Positions 8,394-16,147 of a DNA stretch of 64,000 nt are shown piece by piece. The DNA is from CALMFG01 sp963674805 (GTDB lineage: Bacteria; Bacillota; Clostridia; Christensenellales; CALMFG01). A program made the position numbers and the translations under genes. Positions within the stretch are counted from its first letter, which is position 1, and every line of letters starts with the position of its first letter. The stretch covers positions 310,001 through 374,000 of the forward strand of contig CAXXNY010000021.1 of assembly GCA_963674805.2 (NCBI GenBank). Direction: 5' to 3'. The notes beneath the pieces are model-generated. The model did not search any database and was not told the origin of the DNA. It was given only the letters and a program-made list of their open reading frames with translations.

Positions 8394-8440
8394 TATGACA
8401 TACTGATGTCCAGTTATGGGTGCTAGACTGGTGGTATCCT
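8393..8440 (+). promoter_or_regulatory. Candidate second WYL operator and promoter before the GyrI-like gene
   Basis: ATATGAC recurs at 8393-8399, and GACAT-ACTG-ATGTC (8397-8410) is palindromic. A TGGTATCCT element (8432-8440) resembles the TGGTATAAT extended -10 of the regulator's own promoter. The combination suggests a shared regulator, but the palindromes differ in spacing. Confidence 0.45.
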
Positions 8441-8460
8441 AATTAACGGAGGGTTAACAA

Positions 8461-9105
8461 ATGGGTACGGAAACGTTGCAGAGGCTGGAGTGGCGCAAGA
8501 CGCAAAAGGCGTTATATCTGCCAAAAAACATGCCGTCGGAGGTCGTTGTGCCGCCGATGAACTACTATGTGGTGAGCGGGAAGGGCAATCCGAATAATCC
8601 GGAATTCGGCTCCTATATCCAGGTGCTTTACGCACTGTCATATGCGATCCGGATGTCCTATAAAGGCGGGAATGCACCCGAAGGATTTATGGCGTATACG
8701 GTTTTTCCGCTGGAAGGTGTCTGGGATGTCGGCGACAAGGCACAGTATGAACAACACGGATTTGACAAGGACAATCTGGTTTTTGATATGATGATACGCC
8801 AGCCGGATTTTGTGAGCGCGGACTATGCACTGAACACGATTGAGAAATTAAAACTGGAAAAGCCGATGGCGCATCTGGACGAAGTGCGGTTTGAAACCAT
8901 GGACGACGGGCTTTGCGTGCATATGATGCATATCGGGCCGTATGATGCCGAAGCCGCGAGTTTTGAAAGGATGGAAGCGTACTGTGAAGAGAACAGATTG
9001 AAGCGGTCTGAACGTGTACATCGGGAAATCTATATTTCTGATCCCGGCCGGACGGCGCCGGAAAAAATGAGAACCGTTCTGCGGTTCAAAGCCGAAAAGG
9101 TATAA
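8461..9105 (+). CDS. GyrI-like small-molecule-binding domain protein
   Basis: 214 residues of the GyrI-like (SbmC/Rob C-terminal) fold, found in free proteins that bind small hydrophobic ligands and in drug-responsive regulators. Recognisable parts are PPMNYYVVSGKGNPNNPEF near the N-terminus and CVHMMHIGPYDAEAASFERM in the second half. ATG 8461 follows GGAGG at 8449-8453. It is three bases from the GNAT-YoaP gene and downstream of a WYL regulator, a combination recurrent in Clostridia. A role in ligand or antibiotic sequestration or sensing is plausible but not shown. Confidence 0.85.
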   Translation: MGTETLQRLEWRKTQKALYLPKNMPSEVVVPPMNYYVVSGKGNPNNPEFGSYIQVLYALSYAIRMSYKGGNAPEGFMAYTVFPLEGVWDVGDKAQYEQHGFDKDNLVFDMMIRQPDFVSADYALNTIEKLKLEKPMAHLDEVRFETMDDGLCVHMMHIGPYDAEAASFERMEAYCEENRLKRSERVHREIYISDPGRTAPEKMRTVLRFKAEKV

Positions 9106-9108
9106 GCG

Positions 9109-9867
9109 ATGGAAATCATTTCAGTCAATCGTGATAATATCCAAAATGAACATATTTGCTGTGCGATTTCGGATAAAAAAGGCGATCCTTGTGTTACCGC
9201 AAAAAAGGAATGGATGATCGGGCGCTTTGATGACGGACTCGTATTTCAGAAGCTGGATGCACGCGGCAAGGTTTTTATCGAGTATATTCCGGCAGAGAAT
9301 GCGTGGATGCCCGTAGAAGCGCCGGAGTATATGATGATTAACTGCTTTTGGGTGTCCGGACGGTATAAAGGGCAGGGGTACGCGAACCAGCTGCTTCAGG
9401 TTTGCATGGATGATGCGAAGCGGTTAAATAAGAAAGGAATCGCGGCATTATCTTCAGCAAAGAAGAAACCGTTTCTATCCGATCCAAAGTATTTAAAGTA
9501 TAAGGGATTTAAAACGGCTGACACCGCGCCGCCGTATTATGAACTGCTTTATCTGCCGTTTGATAAAGACGCCGAAAAACCACGGATTAAAGAGAGTGCG
9601 AAGACGGGGAGAATAGCCGAACAGGGCGTGGTCATTTATTTTACGAACCAATGCCCGTATGCCGAGAAGTATGCGCTGCTGGCGGGTGAAATTGCGGTCG
9701 CGCGCGGCGTAGCGTTTAGACCGGTTAAAATCATGACAAAGCAGCAGGCACAGTCGGCGCCCATGCCGTTTACGACTTACGGGCTTTTCTATAACGGCGC
9801 ATACATTACGAACGAGATTTATTCGGAAAAGAAGTTTGCAGCCTTTTTAGATGAAAAAGGCGCCTGA
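9109..9867 (+). CDS. GNAT acetyltransferase fused to a YoaP thioredoxin-like domain
   Basis: 252 residues. The N-terminal part (about 1-150) is a GNAT domain with the acetyl-CoA loop VSGRYKGQGYANQLLQVC. The C-terminal part is a YoaP-type thioredoxin-like domain, opening with VIYFTNQCPYAEKYALLA, where CPYA lies at the active-site position. The second cysteine of a CXXC pair is absent, so redox activity is doubtful. It starts three bases after the GyrI-like gene, so the two are translated from one message. The acetylated substrate is unknown; small-molecule modification fits the context. Confidence 0.85.
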   Translation: MEIISVNRDNIQNEHICCAISDKKGDPCVTAKKEWMIGRFDDGLVFQKLDARGKVFIEYIPAENAWMPVEAPEYMMINCFWVSGRYKGQGYANQLLQVCMDDAKRLNKKGIAALSSAKKKPFLSDPKYLKYKGFKTADTAPPYYELLYLPFDKDAEKPRIKESAKTGRIAEQGVVIYFTNQCPYAEKYALLAGEIAVARGVAFRPVKIMTKQQAQSAPMPFTTYGLFYNGAYITNEIYSEKKFAAFLDEKGA

Positions 9868-9928
9868 CCGGAATCGTATCAATAAGAGGCGGTATCATCA
9901 GCTTCCTGAATAAAAAGAGCCGATAGCA

Positions 9929-10987
9929 TTACTGCATCAGCTCCGCGACCCACGCTTTATTTTCATTTAGTGCACAGCCGCCTTTTGATTCTTTTAACAG
10001 ATGGTGCTTATCCCGAATTTCCTTTAACAGGCGGGACTTTAGCGCTTCTTTTAACGGGATGCGTTTGATGTTGATGTCTGAGTAGGGTGCAAACGGACAG
10101 GCCTCCACACTTCCGGTGGAGCTGATATGGATGAATCCGCGGCCTGCCGCAAGGCATCCGCCGTATTTGTCCTCATCGCCCGGCAGCAATACGGTCAGCA
10201 TGTTCAGCCCGCTGAAATCAGCGGTTTCTCTGAGATGCGCTTTCTGTTCCTCGGTCAGGCAAAGATACTCGTCTTCATCACCCGGGACATATTCAATCAG
10301 AAATGCTGCCCGGCATCCTTTTTCTTCGAGCGAATTTAAATAGCCCGATTTGACGATATAGTCATAGTTTTTGCTGGTCAGCGTGATCGATGTACCGAAT
10401 AACAGCTGAGCGGTGTCCATTTCTTCCATTACTTTCATGACCGCGTTGTATACGCCTTTGCCTCTTCTGGTGTCGGTTAAGACCTGATCGCCTTCAAGGC
10501 TGAGCACCGGAACGAGATTCCGTGTGCGTTTTAATTGCTCAAGCACCTGTGCTTTAATGAGCAGCCCGTTGGTAAACATGACGAATACGATGTTCGGATG
10601 CCGTTTTGGCAAATCAAGAATGCCCTGTTTTACCAGCGGCTCCCCGCCCGCAATCATGACGACCGACACGCCGAGCTTGACGCCTTCGTCCACGACACGG
10701 GTGATATCCGTCATGCTGAGCTCTTCAGTCTTGTTGCGGTTCTGTTTGCACGCATAACACCCCGCACAAGACAGATTGCAGTCATTGGTGATACTGATAA
10801 TCATGACCGGCGGCACCACGAGTGATTCGCTTTTGTCATACCGCGCCCTGACTGCGGCCTGTTTTTTTTGCGCGCTTGAGATACTGCGAAAGGTCAACAG
10901 GTAGCTGGGGCGTTTTAATAAGAACTTTTTATTTTGCTTTAACGCCTGATATAAGACATCGTTAAATAATCCGATTGCTGAACTCAC
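9929..10987 (-). CDS. Radical SAM protein with SPASM-like C-terminus
   Basis: 352 residues. The radical SAM [4Fe-4S] motif is CX3CX2C (NDCNLSCAGCYACKQN, about residue 70), followed by the SAM-binding VVMIAGGEPL. The C-terminal part has further cysteines (GGCLAAGRG, GSVEACPFAPYSD, GGCALN) that could bind an auxiliary cluster. It starts at a GTG directly after the stop of the YvlD-like gene and is the last gene of the DUF2089 operon. A substrate cannot be read from the sequence; peptide modification is usual for SPASM-like enzymes, but no precursor peptide gene is visible nearby. Confidence 0.88.
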   Translation of the reverse strand: MSSAIGLFNDVLYQALKQNKKFLLKRPSYLLTFRSISSAQKKQAAVRARYDKSESLVVPPVMIISITNDCNLSCAGCYACKQNRNKTEELSMTDITRVVDEGVKLGVSVVMIAGGEPLVKQGILDLPKRHPNIVFVMFTNGLLIKAQVLEQLKRTRNLVPVLSLEGDQVLTDTRRGKGVYNAVMKVMEEMDTAQLLFGTSITLTSKNYDYIVKSGYLNSLEEKGCRAAFLIEYVPGDEDEYLCLTEEQKAHLRETADFSGLNMLTVLLPGDEDKYGGCLAAGRGFIHISSTGSVEACPFAPYSDINIKRIPLKEALKSRLLKEIRDKHHLLKESKGGCALNENKAWVAELMQ

Positions 10988-11353
10988 CTAAAGTCCGCTC
11001 CTTTCTGCCTGCTGCTGGATACGGGTTCTGCCGAGTCTGACAGCGTCATCGACGAGCATGATGATAAACGCAATGAGCAGCATAATCCAAAATCCGCTGA
11101 GCGGCCCGCCGGCAATCGCATTTGCGATGACAAGGGCCAGAAGATTGGCGAACACGCTTGCAATGCCGAATGTGATGAAGTTAAACGGCAGGGCAACCGC
11201 AACGAGTATCGGCCGGATCAGCGTGTTGACACCGGTCAGAATCGCCGCAAGAACCAGGATGGTTTTAAACGCCATCTGGCCGGTCAGGCCGGTCACGGAG
11301 AACAGGTAGAGTATCAGCCCGTAGATAATAAATTTAGTGATTGCTTTAAACAT
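10988..11353 (-). CDS. YvlD/DUF360-like four-helix membrane protein (holin-family fold)
   Basis: 121 residues with about four transmembrane segments (LILYLFSVTGLTGQMAF, ILAAILTGVNTLIRPILVAV, VFANLLALVIANAIAGG, GFWIMLLIAFIIMLVDD). This matches the YvlD/mycobacterial 4-TMS holin superfamily. Despite the family name it is not phage here: it sits in a chromosomal operon with DUF2089 and SHOCT-like proteins, like the yvl operons of Bacillus that belong to cell-envelope stress regulons. Molecular function is unknown. Confidence 0.85.
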   Translation of the reverse strand: MFKAITKFIIYGLILYLFSVTGLTGQMAFKTILVLAAILTGVNTLIRPILVAVALPFNFITFGIASVFANLLALVIANAIAGGPLSGFWIMLLIAFIIMLVDDAVRLGRTRIQQQAERSGL

Positions 11354-11357
11354 AATT

Positions 11358-11636
11358 TTACCTCAATAATAGTTTTACTTTGACCCGCTCGCCGGTTTTT
11401 CTGACATTGACATCGACGAAATCGAGTTGTCCGTAGGCCCGGAGCTCTTCGAGGAACAGCTGGGCCACGTTGGCCCAGGCGCGCGGCTTTTTCCCGGCTG
11501 GTACAAATAGCGCAAGCATATCGTCAAGCCCTTCAGCGACTTCATGCAGGCACCGGAACGGAAGAACCGCCAGGGGCAGCCAGAAGGCGTTAATCCGCAA
11601 GGAGACCAATATCATACAGGCGCGTTTAGTCAACAT
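11358..11636 (-). CDS. Small uncharacterised protein of the envelope-stress-type operon
   Basis: 92 residues. The start ATG overlaps the end of the preceding gene by 11 bases (ATGTTGACTAA). The product has a hydrophobic N-terminal half and a C-terminal half ending in FVDVNVRKTGERVKVKLLLR, which looks like beta strands. No family is recognised. Tight overlap on one side and a 4-bp gap to the YvlD-like gene on the other support it as real and co-translated. Confidence 0.6.
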   Translation of the reverse strand: MLTKRACMILVSLRINAFWLPLAVLPFRCLHEVAEGLDDMLALFVPAGKKPRAWANVAQLFLEELRAYGQLDFVDVNVRKTGERVKVKLLLR

Positions 11637-12036
11637 AGATCTTCACCGTTGCGCCTTTGACTTCATCGCCGGATTTAACATTGACCAGTTCCTCGTTGAT
11701 TTCACCTTCCTCAAACATTTCGATCAATTCAACCAGGTCGATTGATGCAAGATCAATGCCTTTTTCAATCAGCTCTTCTTTCGCATCGTTCGGGATTAGT
11801 GCCATCAAACCGGCCGCCTTTTTTGCGATCGACAGCGGCACATTGACATTGACCTGCGCCTGCTCTGTTTTTTCCGGGTCATTGACATCCACGCGAACGC
11901 GCAGCATCGAATACCTGGCTTTCCGTATGGGTGCGGATTCGCTCCCGGTAACGGCCGCAATCAGCTTTTCCCCTTCTTCCGGCGTGATTTTATCTGCCTT
12001 TACCATCTCTAATACTCTCATGATTTCTTCATTCAT
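11626..12036 (-). CDS. SHOCT-like (YvlB/LiaX N-terminal type) domain protein
   Basis: 136 residues. The N-terminus (MNEEIMRVLEMVKADKITPE) is the short helical SHOCT-like hairpin seen at the N-terminus of YvlB/LiaX-type proteins. The remainder alternates predicted strands (RVRVDVNDPEKTEQAQVNVN) and helices (ASIDLVELIEMFEEGEINEE), repeating similar hairpin signatures. It lacks a signal peptide or membrane helix, so it is likely cytoplasmic or membrane-peripheral. It lies between the DUF2089 gene and the YvlD-like gene. An envelope-stress role is inferred from family context. Confidence 0.75.
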   Translation of the reverse strand: MNEEIMRVLEMVKADKITPEEGEKLIAAVTGSESAPIRKARYSMLRVRVDVNDPEKTEQAQVNVNVPLSIAKKAAGLMALIPNDAKEELIEKGIDLASIDLVELIEMFEEGEINEELVNVKSGDEVKGATVKIYVD

Positions 12037-12058
12037 TTTCTTGCTTTCCTTTTCAATT

Positions 12059-12433
12059 TTAAATATTTTTCAGCATTTCTGCTGCCTGATCCGCAGTAAT
12101 TTCGCCGCTGTCCAGTTTTTCGAAAACCTGCGCACGTTCCTGCTTGATCTCCTCGGGGGACCTGCCGCCTGAAAGGCCGAGGTTCTTGATCACGCCGTCT
12201 AGCCTGCTCCGGACAGTCGGATAAGATATTCCGAGTTCTTTCTCCACGTCTTTAATACTGCCCCGGCATTTTAAGAATGTCAGGATAAAATGGGTGTCTT
12301 CGTCGCTTAAGCGGCAGAGCGGACTGCCCGAGAAATTCCCGACAAGCTCAGAATGGCATTTTTTACAGGTCAGTCGGGTGGTTTCGTATTCTCCGCCGCA
12401 TACCGGACAGGTTGTGGGTGCTCTTAATTTCAT
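12059..12433 (-). CDS. DUF2089-family zinc-ribbon/HTH regulator
   Basis: 124 residues. A zinc ribbon (CPVCGGEYETTRLTCKKCHS) is followed by an HTH segment (GSIKDVEKELGISYPTVRSR) and a C-terminal SHOCT-like hairpin (KLDSGEITADQAAEMLKNI) resembling the N-terminus of the next gene's product. DUF2089 proteins are probable DNA-binding regulators usually encoded first in such operons. It is the first gene of a five-gene minus-strand operon and probably autoregulates it through the AT-rich region upstream. Confidence 0.85.
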   Translation of the reverse strand: MKLRAPTTCPVCGGEYETTRLTCKKCHSELVGNFSGSPLCRLSDEDTHFILTFLKCRGSIKDVEKELGISYPTVRSRLDGVIKNLGLSGGRSPEEIKQERAQVFEKLDSGEITADQAAEMLKNI

Positions 12434-12690
12434 AATTTGCCTCTCATTATTGAATTATATTATTTAAATACCACAATAACTTAATAATGTCAATATAAAA
12501 ATCAATAATATTAATATATATATTAAAAATATTAATATTAATACGAAAATTGATCTATTTTTCTTAACAGCTTATAAGTGATGGGCAAAAACAGGTGGAA
12601 AAATGGGTGAATAAATTGATTATAGGAAAAATAAATGATATAATACTATATATTCCCAAATATAATGTTATGCGGTAATCAGGTGAAAAG
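12434..12690. promoter_or_regulatory. AT-rich divergent promoter region
   Basis: On the minus strand, TTGACA (complement of 12488-12493), 17 bp and TATTTA (complement of 12465-12470) would drive the DUF2089 operon. On the plus strand, TTGATT (12616-12621), 17 bp and TATAAT (12639-12644) would drive the TetR gene. Between them, 12495-12545 is almost pure A/T with repeated ATTAATATT units in inverted orientation, possible operators or simply a curved upstream element. Confidence 0.6.
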
Positions 12691-13329
12691 ATGCTGAGCA
12701 GAACCAGACAAAGGCAATATAATAATATTATCAAAAACGCGAAAGCGATTTTTGTAGCCAAGGGCATCAATGATACCTCAATGAATGACATCGCCCGTCA
12801 GGCAGGGATTGAACGCAAAACGATATATAATTACTTCAATACAAAGGTTGAGCTCGCTACGGCGGTCGTGATGGAGATGAGCGAACTGGATGAGTTCAAC
12901 CATCTGGGCGCAATTGAAAACGAAGCGGATAAATCCGGATATGAAATGCTGGAACATGTTGTGATGGCATGGGCCGATGCTTATCCGCGATACGCCGACG
13001 CTTTGATGCTCGAATACCAATATGAAACGATTTATAAAGACATCGTTTTATTCAGAAAAAACAAGCTGGACGCGGACTACCTGGACCGGACGCCAATCGG
13101 CAGAAGCATCAAAAAAGGCATTGCGGATAAAAGCATCCACTACGGTGATATGGATATGCTGAGCCTGGTGGTCATGGTAATCAAGTGTTTGAAAACTATT
13201 ATTCAAAAGAAACTGATTAATAACGGAGACAACGGGAATAATAGCAATCCCTGTATGCAGGTAAAAGAAGCGTTTAAGATTATATTAAGAGGGCTTAAGG
13301 CCAGCCCGATGCCCCAAGGCAAACCGTGA
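12691..13329 (+). CDS. TetR-family regulator
   Basis: 212 residues with the TetR HTH near the N-terminus (SMNDIARQAGIERKTIYNYF). The C-terminal domain matches no named ligand subgroup. It is monocistronic, closed by a strong terminator, and transcribed divergently from the DUF2089 operon across a 257-bp AT-rich region, so that operon and the gene itself are its most likely targets. Promoter TTGATT-17-TATAAT lies about 45 bp upstream of the start. Confidence 0.88.
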   Translation: MLSRTRQRQYNNIIKNAKAIFVAKGINDTSMNDIARQAGIERKTIYNYFNTKVELATAVVMEMSELDEFNHLGAIENEADKSGYEMLEHVVMAWADAYPRYADALMLEYQYETIYKDIVLFRKNKLDADYLDRTPIGRSIKKGIADKSIHYGDMDMLSLVVMVIKCLKTIIQKKLINNGDNGNNSNPCMQVKEAFKIILRGLKASPMPQGKP

Positions 13330-13370
13330 TGTTAACGGCATATCTATCTCCTTTTTAATTTTTATAAAGT

Positions 13371-13403
13371 AAAACAGAGATTGCTGATTCCAATCTCTGT
13401 TTT
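13371..13403. terminator. Rho-independent terminator after the TetR gene
   Basis: A 13-bp perfect stem, AAAACAGAGATTG paired with CAATCTCTGTTTT, has a 7-nt loop and flanking A and T tracts. Confidence 0.85.
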
Positions 13404-13463
13404 ATTTTTATTCTGTTTGCCTGTCTCGGCGTATAGCGAATCGCCCGTTAAAGCCGGCGGCAA

Positions 13464-13493
13464 TTGACAAAGTAAGGGGATGGCTCATATAAT
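13464..13493 (+). promoter_or_regulatory. Sigma-A promoter of the threonine aldolase gene
   Basis: Consensus TTGACA (13464-13469), an 18-bp spacer and TATAAT (13488-13493) lie 63 bp upstream of the start codon. The leader shows no recognisable riboswitch. Confidence 0.75.
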
Positions 13494-13556
13494 CAAGCCA
13501 GTGAAAACGTAAGCCCGAATTAAGGCGGACTAAGATACATCAGGAGGAACAGGCGA

Positions 13557-14579
13557 ATGATAGATATGAGAAGCGATACCGTTACAAAACCAACGGATGA
13601 TATGCGGCGGGCAATGGCGGCGGCGGAAGTGGGAGACGATGTTTACGGCGATGATGTCACGGTCAACCGGCTGGAAACGCTGGCAGCGGAAATGCTGGGC
13701 AAAGAAGCGGCGCTCTTTGTTCCGTCCGGGACGATGGGCAACCTGACGGCACTCCTGACGCATACGGTGCCGGGGCAGGAGATCATACTCGGGGAGATCG
13801 CGCATATCCATCTTTTTGAGGTGTCGGGATACGGTCGTTATGCCGGACTTGGCGTTAAAATTGTGGATGATACATCCGGACTGATTGATCCGGATGAGAT
13901 TGAACAAAATATTTTAAAATCCTTTAATATTCATAACGGCGGAACCGGATTGATCTGTATTGAGAACACGCATAATATCGCGGGCGGTATCTGTGTCGAC
14001 GCGGAGCACCTGATGAGAATAAGAGCCATAGCGGACCGCTACCATCTTCCGGTGCATATGGATGGTGCACGCTTGTTTAATGCGGCGGTCTATCTGAATG
14101 ACAGCGCAGCGCATCTGGCACGAGCGGCGGACAGCGTGATGTTCTGTTTGTCAAAGGGATTGGCCGCGCCGGTCGGGTCAATGTTATGCGGGAAAAAGGA
14201 ATTTATCAGCCGTGCACGGCATATCAGAAAATCGCTGGGCGGCGGCATGCGCCAGGCGGGCATCTTGGCTGCGGCAGGCATTGTTGCGCTTGAAGACATG
14301 ACAAAGCGGTTGTACGAAGACCACGAGAACGCGAAGCTGCTTGCGGAAGGGCTGGCGAATATCGAAGGATTCGTATGCGATGCGGACCGTGTCCAGACCA
14401 ATATCATTATGACGGACGTCAATAGAAAAGGGAATGCAGCAGCGCAGGTCTGTGAAGCGCTTGAAAAAGAAGGCATCTTAATTTCAGCGTTCGGTGAAAA
14501 ACGGCTGCGTTTTACACTGAATTATCACATCACAAAAGACGATGTGAAGAAGACCTTAAGCGTGTTAAACCGGATTTAA
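13557..14579 (+). CDS. ltaE: Low-specificity L-threonine aldolase
   Basis: 340 residues, PLP-dependent fold type I. It cleaves L-threonine or L-allo-threonine to glycine and acetaldehyde. The start IDMRSDTVTKPTDDMRRAM is diagnostic, as is DDVYGDDVTVNRLE. The PLP lysine lies in VMFCLSKGLAAPVGSMLCG, and the cofactor aspartate in PVHMDGARLFNAAV. GGAGG precedes the ATG. The gene has its own promoter and ends convergently with the FetB-like gene, only two bases apart. Length is normal for the family. Confidence 0.93.
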   Translation: MIDMRSDTVTKPTDDMRRAMAAAEVGDDVYGDDVTVNRLETLAAEMLGKEAALFVPSGTMGNLTALLTHTVPGQEIILGEIAHIHLFEVSGYGRYAGLGVKIVDDTSGLIDPDEIEQNILKSFNIHNGGTGLICIENTHNIAGGICVDAEHLMRIRAIADRYHLPVHMDGARLFNAAVYLNDSAAHLARAADSVMFCLSKGLAAPVGSMLCGKKEFISRARHIRKSLGGGMRQAGILAAAGIVALEDMTKRLYEDHENAKLLAEGLANIEGFVCDADRVQTNIIMTDVNRKGNAAAQVCEALEKEGILISAFGEKRLRFTLNYHITKDDVKKTLSVLNRI

Positions 14580-14581
14580 GG

Positions 14582-15355
14582 CTAAAACGAAATCTGCATT
14601 TCGCTGTTATAAAGGGTTTGGTAACCGAAATAAAGCGCACAGAATGTGGTCAGGCATACGGCAGTGCAGATGGCAATCATAATCGCGATCTGGTACATAA
14701 TCGCGGTCATTGGCAGCGTGCCGGATAAAATCTGCCCCGTCATCATACCAGGCAGCGAAATAATCCCAAGGCCGAGCATTGTATTGAGTGTGGGCAGAAG
14801 TGCGGTTTCCAACGCGGCGTTCGCGAACGGAAGCAGCACTTTTTTTGGATGGACGCCGAGATTGATCAGCGCGTCAATCTTGGGGCGCTGGTCCCGAATG
14901 GTCTGGGTAAAGGTAGAAAGGCCGAGAATGATGCCGGTCATGGAGTTGCCGATAATCATTCCCCCGATTGGAATCGTATACTGCGGGTTAAAGATGTTCT
15001 CGCCAACCACAGCTATAATGAAAAAACAAAGGACGAATAAACCGGAAATGGTCAGGGACCCGGCAACAATCCATTTGAACTTTTTGTTCAGGGCCTTGCA
15101 CTTATGTAGCACCCGATATATGGCGAACGTAATCATGGCGACAATATAAGCGACGGTAAACAGCGGGTGGCGGTTCTCGAAAATATAGGTTAAAATCAAG
15201 CCCGCAATGACCAGCTGAACGGTCATGCGTGCGGACGCAACCAGAAGTAAGCGCATCTGTTTGATTTTTGCCACTTTCATGATGATGGTGACAATCACCA
15301 GCAATAAATAGATCAGGCAGAACTGCCATAAATTCAAACGTACAACATCTTCCAT
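14582..15355 (-). CDS. fetB: FetB/YbbM-like ABC transporter permease (UPF0014)
   Basis: 257 residues with about seven transmembrane helices and the conserved cytoplasmic segment IPIGGMIIGNSMTGIILGLS and PGMMTGQILSGTLP of the UPF0014 permease family. In E. coli the FetAB pair exports iron and protects from oxidative stress. Its start overlaps the stop of the ATPase gene (TAATG), so they form a coupled operon. The substrate in this organism is inferred only by homology. Confidence 0.88.
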   Translation of the reverse strand: MEDVVRLNLWQFCLIYLLLVIVTIIMKVAKIKQMRLLLVASARMTVQLVIAGLILTYIFENRHPLFTVAYIVAMITFAIYRVLHKCKALNKKFKWIVAGSLTISGLFVLCFFIIAVVGENIFNPQYTIPIGGMIIGNSMTGIILGLSTFTQTIRDQRPKIDALINLGVHPKKVLLPFANAALETALLPTLNTMLGLGIISLPGMMTGQILSGTLPMTAIMYQIAIMIAICTAVCLTTFCALYFGYQTLYNSEMQISF

Positions 15356-15975
15356 TATGATAACCTCAACACGGCATTCGCGTACTTTTCGATTGTTTTT
15401 TCGTCATGACTGATAATCAGCGGTGTAATCGCATGCTTCTGACAGAATTGAATCATGTTAGCCATCACGATCTTGGTATTATCCGCATCCAGAGCGGATG
15501 TCGGCTCATCCAGGAGAATAACTTCCGGCATAAACGAGAGGAATGCGGCAAGATACACTCGCTGGCGCTCGCCGCCCGACAGCACCCTGCAGTCACTGTC
15601 CAGCGGAATCGGAATATTGCACAGCTTTAAATAGTCATGAATCTGATCATCGGTGACCAATGGGCGTTCTGTCATCTCATAAAATGATTTGAAGTTGCCA
15701 AGCACTGTATCGTCAAACAAAAAGACAGACTGGGAAACCAGCAGAACTTTTTTTCGAAGTTCAATCGGATCGATGCTGAAAATGTCTGTGCCGGAGTATC
15801 GGATACTGCCAGCTTCGGGAGACAGGGTGCGGTTAAACATGCGGAACAGCGATGTCTTGCCGGAACCGCTTTCACCGACAAAAAAGGTTGGTGCTCCGCG
15901 CATAATGGTCATATCGGGATAGATAATACGCTGGTTAAAAACCAGACCCTGGGTTTCGAATACGGGTGATTCCAC
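15355..15975 (-). CDS. fetA: FetA-like ABC transporter ATP-binding protein
   Basis: 206 residues: Walker A GESGSGKTSLFR, signature LSGGERQRVYLA, Walker B VILLDEPTSALD and the switch histidine in ISHDEKTI are all intact, so an active ATPase is expected. Short length and pairing with a UPF0014 permease identify the FetA/YbbL group. Translation starts at a GTG preceded by GGGAG. It is the first gene of the two-gene operon; the upstream 150 bp also hold the promoter of the divergent lipoprotein gene (TATAAT 16101-16106). Confidence 0.88.
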   Translation of the reverse strand: MESPVFETQGLVFNQRIIYPDMTIMRGAPTFFVGESGSGKTSLFRMFNRTLSPEAGSIRYSGTDIFSIDPIELRKKVLLVSQSVFLFDDTVLGNFKSFYEMTERPLVTDDQIHDYLKLCNIPIPLDSDCRVLSGGERQRVYLAAFLSFMPEVILLDEPTSALDADNTKIVMANMIQFCQKHAITPLIISHDEKTIEKYANAVLRLS

Positions 15976-16147
15976 TCTGCTCCCTCACTTCCGTTGAATA
16001 TCGATGCACTTTATTAATCATAACACAGCTTGATTACGGCGGAAATATTTTTCCATAATAAAAAATAGATTAACGGGTCAATAAGCAAACCGGAATGTGT
16101 TATAATATGTACATGTAACAGATGAAATGGATGAGGTGGTGAATGAG

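Noticed and set aside
10988..11353. Phage holin, suggesting a prophage
   Set aside because: The family name is historic; the gene sits in a chromosomal yvl-like operon and no phage gene is nearby.
13494..13556. Riboswitch in the threonine aldolase leader
   Set aside because: Only 63 bases with no conserved core or terminator hairpin.
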